A stretch of 50,846 nt of DNA from Lachnospiraceae bacterium (GTDB lineage: Bacteria; Bacillota; Clostridia; Lachnospirales; Lachnospiraceae): contig JAAUZJ010000008.1 in assembly GCA_014804695.1 (NCBI GenBank), forward strand, positions 42,140 to 92,985. The letters are read 5' to 3'. The first letter of the stretch is position 1. Each line of letters opens with the position of its first letter. Below, one piece after another: positions 32,338 through 40,937 of the stretch. The translations under genes and the position numbers were made by a program. Below the pieces are notes generated by a model, which saw only the letters and a program-made list of their open reading frames with translations, was not told where the DNA came from and made no database searches.

Positions 32338-32562
32338 ATGGCTAAAAATCTGGCGATAAAAGCAGCAAGGGCTCATAAAGATATGACGCAGAAAGATTTA
32401 GCGGAGGCCGTAGGAGTATCAAGGCAGACGATAAACTCTATTGAAAAAGGCGAGTATAATCCTACGATTAAGCTGTGCCGAGCAATCTGCCGCGCACTTA
32501 ACAGAACACTTGACGAATTATTTTGGGAGGATGATAGTGATGAAGAAAAAGTCGGGAAATAA
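32338..32562 (+). CDS. XRE-family regulator of the ABC exporter operon
   Basis: 74 residues: M-T-Q-K-D-L-A-E-A-V-G-V-S-R-Q-T-I-N-S-I-E-K-G is a textbook helix-turn-helix of the short YgzD/cI-like type. It is the first gene of an operon with a membrane protein (23-bp overlap) and a Na-type ABC exporter. GAGGTGATGAAATG gives the ribosome site. Control of its own operon is likely (inference). Confidence 0.88.
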   Translation: MAKNLAIKAARAHKDMTQKDLAEAVGVSRQTINSIEKGEYNPTIKLCRAICRALNRTLDELFWEDDSDEEKVGK

Positions 32563-33034
32563 GTTAGACGAAATGCAGGAACAGAAACTGCTTAAAATTG
32601 AACACAATGCCTGCTGGCTTGCATTCTGGGGACTGCTTACGGTATGTGTTGTACAGGCATTCATATATGGAAGGGAAGACTATAAATATATTACAGGCGA
32701 ATGGCTTGTGTTTATGTGTATAGCGCTGTATATTGTAATTGACTGTGTGAGAAACGGTATATGGGATAGAAAACTTGCACCGACGCCGGCGGTTAATGGA
32801 TGGGCAAGTCTGATAGGCGGAGTTGCCGTAGCTGTTTTTAACTTTGTAATATCCTATAAACAATATGGAGCTTTGGCAGGTGCAGTGGCAACAGGAGTGT
32901 TTTTGGGAACGGTTGCTGCCGGTATATGTTTCTTAGGGCTTACAGGTATGAGTTATATATATAAAAAGCGTCTGAAGAAACTGGAAAATGAAGGTGTCGA
33001 CGAGGACGAAGAAAACGAAAATAACGAAACCTAA
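32540..33034 (+). CDS. small membrane protein (DUF6773-like)
   Basis: 164 residues from the ATG at 32540, inside the end of the regulator gene, with GGGAGG upstream. K-L-D-E-M-Q-E-Q-K-L-L-K-I-E-H then four TM helices and an acidic tail (D-E-D-E-E-N-E-N-N-E-T). The pairing with an XRE gene is common in Clostridia, where such proteins are annotated as DUF6773 or DUF3796-like. Its last codons are duplicated after the stop (33067-33084). Confidence 0.7.
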   Translation: MKKKSGNKLDEMQEQKLLKIEHNACWLAFWGLLTVCVVQAFIYGREDYKYITGEWLVFMCIALYIVIDCVRNGIWDRKLAPTPAVNGWASLIGGVAVAVFNFVISYKQYGALAGAVATGVFLGTVAAGICFLGLTGMSYIYKKRLKKLENEGVDEDEENENNET

Positions 33035-33084
33035 GGCTGCGAGAAGACTAAGAAAACATGAACGGGAATAACGAAAACTAAGGC
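33020..33084 (+). repeat. duplicated 3' end of the small membrane protein gene
   Basis: AATAACGAAACCTAAGGC (33020-33037) spans the real stop codon; AATAACGAAAACTAAGGC (33067-33084) repeats it 47 bp downstream with one change. Both read N-N-E-(T/N)-stop. Confidence 0.75.
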
Positions 33085-33102
33085 AGTAGGGAGAGTTAAA
33101 AG

Positions 33103-33882
33103 ATGAGTGAATGCAGAATAATGGCGGATAATCTGGTGAAAACCTTTACCAGAAACGAAAAGAAGAGTAAAAAGGTTGATATAAATGCGGTAGACGGAAT
33201 TTCGTTAACTGTCGGAGAAAGTGAAATTGTAGGCATACTTGGAGCGAATGGCGCCGGAAAGACTACGCTTCTTAGAATGATGGCTAAACTTATGAAGCCA
33301 ACTGACGGAATGGTAAGTATCCGGCTTGGAGATAAAGAAATTACTGATGATATAGAAGTAAAAAGGCATATCGGCTATCTTTCCAACAACACTAAGCTTT
33401 ATGGAAGATTTTCTACCGCAGAATTGTTGCGGATGTTAGGAACTCTTTATGGTATGGAAAAAGAGGCCGTTGATAAAAAGATTGAAGAGATAAGCGATAT
33501 TCTTTCTTTGGGAGATTTTATTGATAACCGTATCGAGAAATTGTCTACCGGGCAGACGCAACGTGCGTCTATAGCCAGGTGCCTTATCCATGATCCGCAG
33601 GTGTATATTTTTGACGAGCCGACGCTTGGGCTGGATATACTCAGCAGTGCGGCAATTATTGATTTTATGAAAAAAGAAAGAGAAGCAGGAAAGACAATTC
33701 TGTATTCCACACACTATATGGAAGAGGCCGAATTTATGTGTGACAGGATCGTAACAATCCACCAGGGAAAGATAATCAGCGAGGGAACACCGGAGGAACT
33801 GAAAAAGGAACTTGGTAAAGAAAACTTAAGAGATGTTTTTGCCGAATTAATCGTAAGGGAGGGCATCACAGATGAACACTAA
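33103..33882 (+). CDS. ABC transporter ATP-binding protein (NatA-like)
   Basis: 259 residues. Walker A G-A-N-G-A-G-K-T-T near 50, signature L-S-T-G-Q-T-Q-R, Walker B Y-I-F-D-E-P-T-L-G-L-D, switch S-T-H-Y-M-E-E-A-E. The L-S-T-G-Q signature and the M-E-E-A-E-F-M-C motif match NatA. Its end overlaps the fused permease gene by 11 bp. GGGAG upstream. Confidence 0.9.
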   Translation: MSECRIMADNLVKTFTRNEKKSKKVDINAVDGISLTVGESEIVGILGANGAGKTTLLRMMAKLMKPTDGMVSIRLGDKEITDDIEVKRHIGYLSNNTKLYGRFSTAELLRMLGTLYGMEKEAVDKKIEEISDILSLGDFIDNRIEKLSTGQTQRASIARCLIHDPQVYIFDEPTLGLDILSSAAIIDFMKKEREAGKTILYSTHYMEEAEFMCDRIVTIHQGKIISEGTPEELKKELGKENLRDVFAELIVREGITDEH

Positions 33883-35944
33883 AATCATAAAAACACTTAT
33901 TAAAAAAGAAATGCTGGATGTCCTCAGGGATAAAAAAACAGTTGTTATGATGTTGGTTGTGCCTATAATCCTTTATCCTCTTATTTTTATAGGTGTAATG
34001 CAGCTTATGGTGGTAATAACATCAAGTATGGAGAAGCAGGACTATCGTATTGCGATAGAAGCAGATGATGGCGGAGGCTTTTTACACAAGCTGACCGAAA
34101 ATGATGACAGGTGGAGAGACAAGGGCGATACGGGAGATTCAGCTGATACAACTGACGAAGAAGACTCCTATACAATTACAATTGTTGATGCCGAGAGCAT
34201 AGATGATTATGAGGCTGCCTTAGAAGCCGAAGAAATTGACGTTTACATCCGGGGAGAAATGCAGGATGGAAAATTTAATTATGACGTTTACTATATTTCT
34301 TCCGTAACCAATTCATCCTATGCAATGAATATCGTTATGGATAAGTTTGATGAATACAAAGAAGAGCTTACCCAAGCCAAAATTAAAGATGCAGGGCTTA
34401 GTATTCATGAAATTTTAGAGCCGGTCATATATGAGGAAAAAGATACTGCCAGCAACGAGCAGTCCTTAGGCAGCATAATGGGTTCCGTACTTCCGTTCAT
34501 GTTGATAATAAGTTTGCTTATGGGAACCATGTATCCGGCAATCGATACAACGGCGGGAGAGCGTGAGAGGGGAACGCTAGAGACCATTCTTACTCTTCCA
34601 GTTACGAACAGGCAGCTTATTGTTTCCAAGTTTTTAACGGTTGCCATAATCGGGATGATTTCTGCGCTTTTAAATATTGTTTCAATGGGCGGCATAGCCA
34701 TTTATATGTATAAAATTATGGATATGCAGACGGATGGCATGAGTTTTGATATGGCCAAATTTTATCCGGCAATTTTGGTAGGAATGTTGGCGATTTTTGC
34801 ATTTTCTCTTTTTATAAGCGCAATTACAATGTGTGTGACCTCTTTTGCAAAAAGTTATAAGGAAGCAAATAACTATATAACGCCTCTGATGTTAGTGGTT
34901 ATGTTTACAGGTTACATTGGTTTTATTCCTAATATTGAGCTGACACAGACAATGGCGATGATACCGGTTGCTAACATATGTTTGCTGATTAAAAATATGT
35001 TAGTCTTTAAAATAGATTACATGGCGATTGCGGTGGTATTTATCAGTAATATTGCCTATGCCGTATTTGCGATTTTATTCTTAAGTAAGATTTACGACAG
35101 CGAGGCAATTCTGTTTAGCGACACAAAAGGCGGATTGCAGTTGTTTGAGAAGCGCGAAAATCTGAAAAAAGGCGGCGTGCCTACGGTATCGGATGTATGC
35201 TTTTTAGTTGCGCTTACTACAGTTCTGGTATTATACGGCGGAAGTATGCTGCAGCTTAAGTTCGGTCTGGGCGGCGTTTTTGGAACTCAGATGATTTTAC
35301 TGCTTGTACCGCTTGCGATTGTGCTTTATACTAAAAAGGATGTTTTAGAAACATACGGATTTCATAAGACTAAAATAACGGGATTTTTGGGAGGATTTTT
35401 CATTATACTTGGATTTTATCCCATAAATATAGTGCTGTCTCTTATAATGATATCGCTGTTTCCGCAGAGTGCCGATAATGTGATCAACACTTTTTCGTCA
35501 ATTATGAACGGTAATATAGTCGGCGTTTTCTTTGTAATAGCGGTAGCTCCGGCAATATGTGAGGAAATGATGTTTAGGGGAGTTATCTTTAATTCCTTGA
35601 AGGCGAGATACCGCATACCGGTGGCAATTGCAGCTGTTGCGGCGCTTTTTGGAGCATATCACATGAGTATGGTAAAATTTATTCCGACAGGGCTTTTGGG
35701 CCTGGTGTTATGTTATGTGGCGTATGAGACAGGAAGTATTTATCCGTCTATGATGATGCATTTTATAAATAATGCGATTAGTGTTATCGTTTCGTGTTAT
35801 CCGGAGCAGATTGAGAAAGTCTTTCCGATATTATATGCGGAGACCGCATCGGTTTCTGATATGTTGCTGCTTACAGGGGCGGGGCTTATTTTAGTAGGTA
35901 TCGGATGGCTTATTTTGAGGAGAAATCATGCCGATTACAAGTGA
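33872..35944 (+). CDS. NatB-like ABC-2 permease fused to a CPBP (CAAX-like) membrane protease
   Basis: 690 residues. Residues 1-~420 form an ABC-2 permease: an N-terminal TM, a large extracytoplasmic region (~50-190) rich in acidic residues, then about six TM helices. The C-terminal ~270 residues are a CPBP domain: E-E-M-M-F-R-G (Glu564, Glu565, Arg569), F-G-A-Y-H (~His600) and M-M-H-F-I-N-N (~His633) supply the glutamate/histidine active site of this intramembrane protease family. The same fusion occurs in many Clostridia. It may export sodium, a peptide or a drug; the protease could process a peptide or give self-immunity. Overlaps both neighbours. Confidence 0.85.
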   Translation: MNTKIIKTLIKKEMLDVLRDKKTVVMMLVVPIILYPLIFIGVMQLMVVITSSMEKQDYRIAIEADDGGGFLHKLTENDDRWRDKGDTGDSADTTDEEDSYTITIVDAESIDDYEAALEAEEIDVYIRGEMQDGKFNYDVYYISSVTNSSYAMNIVMDKFDEYKEELTQAKIKDAGLSIHEILEPVIYEEKDTASNEQSLGSIMGSVLPFMLIISLLMGTMYPAIDTTAGERERGTLETILTLPVTNRQLIVSKFLTVAIIGMISALLNIVSMGGIAIYMYKIMDMQTDGMSFDMAKFYPAILVGMLAIFAFSLFISAITMCVTSFAKSYKEANNYITPLMLVVMFTGYIGFIPNIELTQTMAMIPVANICLLIKNMLVFKIDYMAIAVVFISNIAYAVFAILFLSKIYDSEAILFSDTKGGLQLFEKRENLKKGGVPTVSDVCFLVALTTVLVLYGGSMLQLKFGLGGVFGTQMILLLVPLAIVLYTKKDVLETYGFHKTKITGFLGGFFIILGFYPINIVLSLIMISLFPQSADNVINTFSSIMNGNIVGVFFVIAVAPAICEEMMFRGVIFNSLKARYRIPVAIAAVAALFGAYHMSMVKFIPTGLLGLVLCYVAYETGSIYPSMMMHFINNAISVIVSCYPEQIEKVFPILYAETASVSDMLLLTGAGLILVGIGWLILRRNHADYK

Positions 35945-36698
35945 AAAAGATTTATTGCAATTAAAGAACAGACTACTTGAACTGGCTGAGAAGTCCTACA
36001 GCCAAAGTATCTATACTTATACTACTTTTTTGGGATTATCAGAGCAGCAGGTCTTTCATGCCGTAGCAAAAGAAGTGTCTTATGCGGACTATGGCATGGA
36101 GGGTGGCGCGCCCATATGTGAGCGTAAGATCATACGCTTCGGAAATCCCGATAATTTAGGTTATGATGAACCTTATCCCATTGCGAATATAGAGATTCGC
36201 CCCGCAACGCCTAAATTTGCCGAAAACCTTACGCACAGGGATTTTCTTGGGGCGATTATGAATCTTGGAATCGAGAGAAGCACCGTAGGCGATATTTTTT
36301 TGCAGGAAAAGGGCGCCATAGTTTTTTGTCAGGAAAATATAGTAAATTACATTATAGATAATCTTAATCAGGTTAAGCATACCAATGTAAAATGCATTAT
36401 TCCGGAAGGGAAAGTAATGCTTAAGGGGACGGAGCCAAGAACGGCTTCAATAACAGTATCTTCTGTGAGAATTGACGGAGTAGTATCTAAGATATATAAT
36501 ATTTCAAGAAACAGCAGTCAGGAGTTGTTTCGTGCCGGTAAGGTTTATGTAAACGGGATACTTGTGGAAAACACCAGTTATCAGTTAAAAGATAACGACG
36601 CCGTGACGGTAAGAGGGTATGGAAAGTTTTTGTTTTATGGGCAGACTGGCGTTAGTAAAAAGGGAAAAGACAGGGTAGAGGTCGGGATATTCGGGTAA
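35928..36698 (+). CDS. YlmH/RqcP2-like S4 RNA-binding protein
   Basis: 256 residues. The C-terminal S4 domain (S-S-V-R-I-D-G-V-V-S-K, then N-I-S-R-N-S-S-Q-E-L-F-R-A-G-K-V-Y-V-N-G) follows a YlmH-type N-terminal alpha/beta region with R-D-F-L-G-A-I-M-N-L-G-I-E-R. In Bacillus YlmH (RqcP2) binds tRNA on stalled 50S subunits and can act in ribosome-associated quality control. Here it overlaps the end of the ABC-CPBP gene by 17 bp rather than lying in the division (ylm) cluster. Confidence 0.85.
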   Translation: MPITSEKDLLQLKNRLLELAEKSYSQSIYTYTTFLGLSEQQVFHAVAKEVSYADYGMEGGAPICERKIIRFGNPDNLGYDEPYPIANIEIRPATPKFAENLTHRDFLGAIMNLGIERSTVGDIFLQEKGAIVFCQENIVNYIIDNLNQVKHTNVKCIIPEGKVMLKGTEPRTASITVSSVRIDGVVSKIYNISRNSSQELFRAGKVYVNGILVENTSYQLKDNDAVTVRGYGKFLFYGQTGVSKKGKDRVEVGIFG

Positions 36699-36754
36699 CA
36701 TATTTATAACCTGATTTGTACTTTTTAATATACGGTGAAAAAGGATAATATAAT

Positions 36755-37678
36755 ATGTATACTTATAATATGACGCAGTGGCTGTTCTTTTTTTATGCAT
36801 ACTGTTTTTTGGGCTGGTGCGTTGAGTCGATGAACGTCTATATAAGGACTGGAAAATTTGTTAACAGGGGCTTTATAAGAGGACCGTTTTTACCTTTGTA
36901 TGGAAGCGGGGCAATTATAATGTTTGTTGTCTCAAGGCCTTTTCAGGATAATATATTTCTGACCTATGTTGCAGGCTGTATAGGGCCTACGGTGCTTGAG
37001 TATGTGACGGGAGTTGTGATGGAAGCGCTTTTTAATGTGCGGTATTGGGACTATTCGGGGCAGAAGTTTAATTTTCAAGGTCAGATCTGCCTAAGGACGA
37101 CGCTTTCATGGGGGGTATTGACAATACTTATGACAAGGATTGTCCATAGACCGATAGAGAGGTTTGTACTGCGGATGCCTAATAATATACTGGGGTATAT
37201 AACTTTTATTCTGACGGTATATATTGCGGCGGATTTTGCACTGTCTTTCAAGGCGGCCCTGGATTTGCGGGATGTGCTTGCCAAGATGCAGAGGATTAAA
37301 GAAGAACTTTATAAGATGCAGAAACGTCTGGATGTAATCAGCGCTTTCAGCAGTGACGAAAAGGAACAGAAAAATCAGGAGAGCGAGCCGGATATGGATG
37401 AGTTGTCGGAGGGGCTGGAGCGACGCTTTAACAGCATTAAGGAGACCATTCAATCGGCGCCTGGGGCTGTCCTTGAGGAAATTGCAGAACTGCGCGCACG
37501 TTTTAACCTGTATATGGAGAATAGAAGAAATTATAAAGAGATGCTGGATTTTTATAAGCTGGATATGATACGTAGCAATCCCGGTATGATTTCCAAGAAA
37601 TTCAAGGATACGCTTGAGGATTTGAAGAATACGGTGATTGATAAGATGAATAAACAAGGCGATGGATTAGATGAATAA
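36755..37678 (+). CDS. PF06541-like membrane protein (putative ABC permease/CmpB family)
   Basis: 307 residues. N-terminal half with about five TM helices and the family core F-L-G-W-C-V-E-S, N-R-G-F-I-R-G-P-F-L-P-L-Y-G, and R-Y-W-D-Y-S. The C-terminal ~120 residues are a charged coiled-coil. Family members are labelled putative ABC transporter permease although no ATPase partner is usual; function is unproven. AAAAGGA upstream of ATG. Confidence 0.82.
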   Translation: MYTYNMTQWLFFFYAYCFLGWCVESMNVYIRTGKFVNRGFIRGPFLPLYGSGAIIMFVVSRPFQDNIFLTYVAGCIGPTVLEYVTGVVMEALFNVRYWDYSGQKFNFQGQICLRTTLSWGVLTILMTRIVHRPIERFVLRMPNNILGYITFILTVYIAADFALSFKAALDLRDVLAKMQRIKEELYKMQKRLDVISAFSSDEKEQKNQESEPDMDELSEGLERRFNSIKETIQSAPGAVLEEIAELRARFNLYMENRRNYKEMLDFYKLDMIRSNPGMISKKFKDTLEDLKNTVIDKMNKQGDGLDE

Positions 37679-37740
37679 ATAGGATGAGATTACCCGCGAA
37701 TGGCAAAACGATAGGATTGATAGAAAGGAAAAAGCTGTGA

Positions 37741-38190
37741 ATGAAAAAATGTGTGATAGCCATGTTTTTATTAAATGTTTTGGCTTGGATCATCTTTCTT
37801 ATGATGGATGCCATAGCAGAATTTTTGTTGAATAAATCCTATTTTCCGGATTTAGGATGTTTTAGTATTCCATGCATTTTAACAGTTCTTTATATGATTC
37901 TTGAAAGAAAGCTGTTCGCTACAGTACGTTTTAATGCAAAATACAATCTTTGCATGGCTGCATCGTTTATTATGTTTGCCAGTCTTTTTGGGGCAATCGT
38001 TTGGCTGGCGGTTATAAATGATATATGGTTGATTCCACAGTATGAAAGAGGTCCTTTGTTTGATCTAAATGGAGTAGAATATCTGTTTTTTCCTATTGCA
38101 TTTGGGATTGTTTCTCTGATATTAGGTTTTGTGATAAAGTTGATTTCTTATATTTTATACCGGAGAAAACAACCATATAGTTTATGGTGA
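37741..38190 (+). CDS. small membrane protein, unknown function
   Basis: 149 residues with four hydrophobic stretches (about 5-25, 35-55, 70-92, 115-138) and a basic end (Y-R-R-K-Q). I do not recognise the family. GAAAGGA about 11 bp before the ATG supports the start. It follows the PF06541 protein by 62 bp and ends before a terminator pair. Confidence 0.65.
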   Translation: MKKCVIAMFLLNVLAWIIFLMMDAIAEFLLNKSYFPDLGCFSIPCILTVLYMILERKLFATVRFNAKYNLCMAASFIMFASLFGAIVWLAVINDIWLIPQYERGPLFDLNGVEYLFFPIAFGIVSLILGFVIKLISYILYRRKQPYSLW

Positions 38191-38216
38191 TACGCCACAG
38201 CGTAAATTATTTCAAT

Positions 38217-38265
38217 GAGAATGCGAAGCATTCTCTGAATCGTCGCTGCCGAGCGACGATTTTTT
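38217..38265. terminator. two adjacent hairpins, the second a terminator
   Basis: GAGAATGC-GAA-GCATTCTC (38217-38235) is followed by AATCGTCGCT-GCCG-AGCGACGATT (38238-38261) and TTTT. The T tract overlaps the stop codon of the convergent PHP gene. Confidence 0.8.
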
Positions 38266-39079
38266 ATAAATCAATATATTTGGATTTACGGTATTTGATA
38301 GCCTGCAGCTTTGGATTATGTTTAAACTCAAAGGCTCTGGCGTATCCTCTGACAAGAGCAAGGAACCTGTTATAGAACCAAAAGGAATACACCAAAATAT
38401 CGTTGGCTTTTCCAAGCTTCTGCTTTGTTGTATAGAAATAGTGGGTGCCGTCTGATACTGCCGGATTACCTTCTTTTATATATTGTATAAGTTCAGTCTC
38501 ATTTGCGACATTTTTCTCTAAAATGGTATATCCGAGACCTACACAGTCTTCCTTATGGGAATCGCTTCCGCCGAATTCAGGAATGTTATATTTGGATGCA
38601 AGCTCCTTTGAAGCCGAATTGGAATAATCATCTTCACAGGCATTGTAGGTTTCTATGAAATCAAATTTTTGTATTAGTTTTTCTTTAAATAATTTTCCCA
38701 TGCGCGTATTAAAAATACTTAAGAATTTCTCGCCGCAGGGATGAGCGGGACCTAATATTCCGCCATTGCGATGTACGATGTCAATCAAAAGAGTTACGGG
38801 AAGACCGCGAAGCTCCAGAATTTTAGGGAGCACATCCGTTGGCATAATTACCAGAATATGTCCGGAATTCAGCGTATCATACTCTATGCCGCAGAGCACG
38901 GTGAAATCATCCAGCTTATTTTCTAAATTCTTATAATACCGACAGGCTTTGTATGAATTGTGATCTGAAATCAACATTCCGTTAAAACCTTTTTCTTTAA
39001 GTATTGCAATATTGTCAAGGAGAGTTACTTTTGCATCAGGAGAACCTTCCTTTGTATGACAGTGCATGTCTAGTTTCAT
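38264..39079 (-). CDS. PHP-domain phosphoesterase
   Basis: 271 residues. Metal-binding motifs of the polymerase and histidinol phosphatase fold are visible: D-M-H-C-H-T (4-9), S-D-H-N (~38-41), G-I-E-Y (~64), G-P-A-H-P (~109) and G-G-S-D-S-H (~169). Related proteins hydrolyse phosphate esters; some act on nucleotides (RNase AM, YciV-like). Length and motifs suit a stand-alone hydrolase. On the minus strand between a terminator and a very long hairpin. Confidence 0.85.
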   Translation of the reverse strand: MKLDMHCHTKEGSPDAKVTLLDNIAILKEKGFNGMLISDHNSYKACRYYKNLENKLDDFTVLCGIEYDTLNSGHILVIMPTDVLPKILELRGLPVTLLIDIVHRNGGILGPAHPCGEKFLSIFNTRMGKLFKEKLIQKFDFIETYNACEDDYSNSASKELASKYNIPEFGGSDSHKEDCVGLGYTILEKNVANETELIQYIKEGNPAVSDGTHYFYTTKQKLGKANDILVYSFWFYNRFLALVRGYARAFEFKHNPKLQAIKYRKSKYIDL

Positions 39080-39135
39080 TTGAAGATAACCTTGCCTTTC
39101 TGTTAATAAATTGCGAAAGTGTCTTTACATGATGT

Positions 39136-39217
39136 GAATATGAACAATATAAACAAAAACGGAGCTCGAACCGCGGGAGCGAAGGTCGCTCCGTTTTTGT
39201 TTATATTGTTCATATTC
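39136..39217. repeat. perfect 30-bp inverted repeat with 22-nt loop
   Basis: Arms 39136-39165 and 39188-39217 are exact complements over 30 bp; the loop has GGAGCG-AAGGT-CGCTCC, which can pair on its own with part of the stem. It lies between the PHP gene start and the T-box. Confidence 0.9.
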
Positions 39218-39278
39218 ATTATATTGTTGATATAACTCACGCAATATATATAATATCACACATTTTAAAAAAATGGTA

Positions 39279-39307
39279 TTGACAATTTGTAACAGATAGA
39301 TTAATGT
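39279..39307 (+). promoter_or_regulatory. probable promoter of the T-box leader
   Basis: TTGACA (39279-39284), 17 bp, TAATGT (39302-39307). A TATAAT at 39317-39322 lacks a matching -35, so the first is preferred. Confidence 0.5.
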
Positions 39308-39329
39308 AGAATAAGTTATAATATAAGAG

Positions 39330-39607
39330 TTAAACCTATGAGAAAGAGTAGTACGTATAAGAGGGCTGTCACAGAGAGCTGCTGGTGGTGGAAAGCAGTA
39401 CGGAGCTTATACCGAATGGGCTTTTGAGGCCGGTCTGAAACTTAAGTAGGCGCCGGCGGGAACCGTACCCGTTATCAAGACGGCATATATGATGAGTATA
39501 TGGTAAAAGTGGACCGTAGGCAGGATTCTGTCAAGGTCAAGTTGAGTGGTACCGCGATAATAATTAGTTTATTACCGTCTCAGGCATTATGCTTGGGACG
39601 GTTTTTT
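39330..39607 (+). promoter_or_regulatory. T-box riboswitch, probable tryptophan (UGG) specifier
   Basis: Features of Stem I are present: G-A-G-A-A-A-G-A-G-T-A-G-T-A early, AGAGAGCTGCTGG, and GGTGGAAAGCAG. The specifier loop reads CCGAATGGGCTT, giving TGG (Trp) in the usual position after GAA. The T-box core GAGTGGTACCGCG is at about 39544-39556. The terminator arms ACCGTCTCAGGCA and TGCTTGGGACGGT (39574-39602) end in TTTTTT. Uncharged tRNA-Trp should favour the antiterminator and turn on the trpXYZ-like genes. Confidence 0.85.
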
Positions 39608-39670
39608 ATGCGCAGGGAGAAAATCTTCCATGCGCGATTATATTTTTATATAATTAGGAGGAGAAAAATT

Positions 39671-40840
39671 ATGAAAAAGAAAACATTAGCGTTATTATTA
39701 ACAGCAGCAACTATGGCTGCAATGATTACAGGCTGTGGTACAGATGCAGGAAGCAGCACAGGAAGCACCTCGGATGCACAGACAGCAGATCAGGGCTCAG
39801 CAGCTTCAGATGCGGGGGCACAGACAACTGACCAGGGCGCGGCATCAAATACCGAAACGGATACGGCTGCCGGTGGAGACAATGCAGGCGCAAGCTATAA
39901 GGTGGGTATTGTACAGTACGTTGATGACGCCTCACTTAATCAGATCGTATCAGCAGTACAGGCAGAGCTTGATGCAAAGGGAGCAGAGCTTGGAGTTGAA
40001 TTTGATTATTCCGATTATACCTATAACGGTCAGGCGGATTCTACGACAATGAATCAGATTGCAGCTGATCTTATTGCTTCAGAGGTGGATATTATCGTTC
40101 CGGTAGCAACGCCTACTGCTATGGTAATGCAGAACTCAACTGCAGAAAATCCTAAGGATGACGGAAGTTTGATTCCTGTAGTCTTCTCAGCTGTATCTGA
40201 TCCGGTTGGTGCAGGTCTTGTGGACAGCATGGATGCTCCCGGCTCTAATATAACAGGAACTTCAGATGCGCTTAATACGGATGCGATTTTCGATTTAATG
40301 CTTGCAGCCAATCCGGATATCCAGACTGTAGGACTTTTGTATGATAAAAGTCAGGATTCCTCTACAGCAGCAATCGCGGCTGCAAAGGCTTACTGCGAGG
40401 ACAAAGGTATAGATGTAGTGGAAAAAACAGGTACTAACAACGGAGAGATTTCACTTGCAGCAGATGCGCTGGTGGCAGCAGGAGTTGAGGCAATTTTTAC
40501 ACCAACCGACAACAACGTTATGACGGCTGAACTTGCTATCTATGAAAAGTTCATTGACGCAAATGTACCTCATTACTGCGGCGCTGACTCCTTTGCATTA
40601 AATGGTGCTTTTCTGGGTTACGGCGTAAATTATGAGGAACTTGGAACAGCTACTGCGGATATGGTGGTAGATATATTGGTAAACGGCGCAGATCCGGCAT
40701 CTTTAGCTGTTAAAACAATGGATAACGGTATTGCAACGGTAAATACCGAGACTGCCGAAGCTATCGGACTTGATTACAGCATGTTTGCTGATATGTGTAC
40801 AAATTTAGTCGAAATTCAGACAGCGGAAGAATTTCAGTAA
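39671..40840 (+). CDS. trpX: TrpX-like ABC substrate-binding lipoprotein (PF04392)
   Basis: 389 residues from the ATG at 39671 (AGGAGGAG upstream). Lipobox M-I-T-G-C with Cys22, a low-complexity linker of Ser/Asp/Thr/Ala (~25-75), then an ABC_sub_bind fold (V-G-I-V-Q-Y-V-D, I-V-P-V-A-T-P-T-A, V-F-S-A-V-S-D-P-V-G-A-G). The family, with Trp-specific T-boxes, is known as TrpX of a tryptophan or tryptophan-precursor importer in Firmicutes. Regulation by the upstream Trp T-box supports that. The final codons are duplicated downstream. Confidence 0.85.
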   Translation: MKKKTLALLLTAATMAAMITGCGTDAGSSTGSTSDAQTADQGSAASDAGAQTTDQGAASNTETDTAAGGDNAGASYKVGIVQYVDDASLNQIVSAVQAELDAKGAELGVEFDYSDYTYNGQADSTTMNQIAADLIASEVDIIVPVATPTAMVMQNSTAENPKDDGSLIPVVFSAVSDPVGAGLVDSMDAPGSNITGTSDALNTDAIFDLMLAANPDIQTVGLLYDKSQDSSTAAIAAAKAYCEDKGIDVVEKTGTNNGEISLAADALVAAGVEAIFTPTDNNVMTAELAIYEKFIDANVPHYCGADSFALNGAFLGYGVNYEELGTATADMVVDILVNGADPASLAVKTMDNGIATVNTETAEAIGLDYSMFADMCTNLVEIQTAEEFQ

Positions 40841-40880
40841 TGTTAGGTCAAAGTTTTGACTGTGGAAGAATTTCAGTAAT
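40825..40880 (+). repeat. duplicated 3' end of trpX
   Basis: GGAAGAATTTCAGTAAT at 40825-40841 (over the stop) and again at 40864-40880, identical over 17 bp. The second copy reads L-T-V-E-E-F-Q-stop like T-A-E-E-F-Q-stop of the gene. Confidence 0.85.
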
Positions 40881-40885
40881 ACATG

Positions 40886-40920
40886 ACAATAGAAAGCTCG
40901 CAGAACGTGCTTTCTATTGT
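40886..40920 (+). other. hairpin between trpX and trpY
   Basis: ACAATAGAAAGC (40886-40897) pairs with GCTTTCTATTGT (40909-40920), a 12-bp stem without a U tract. It may stabilise or divide the trpX message from the downstream genes. Confidence 0.6.
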
Positions 40921-40937
40921 ATTAGGTGAGGGATTAA

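Noticed and set aside
40886..40920. Terminator between trpX and trpY
   Set aside because: The stem lacks a U tract and the following genes have no promoter of their own; a stabilising hairpin is more likely.
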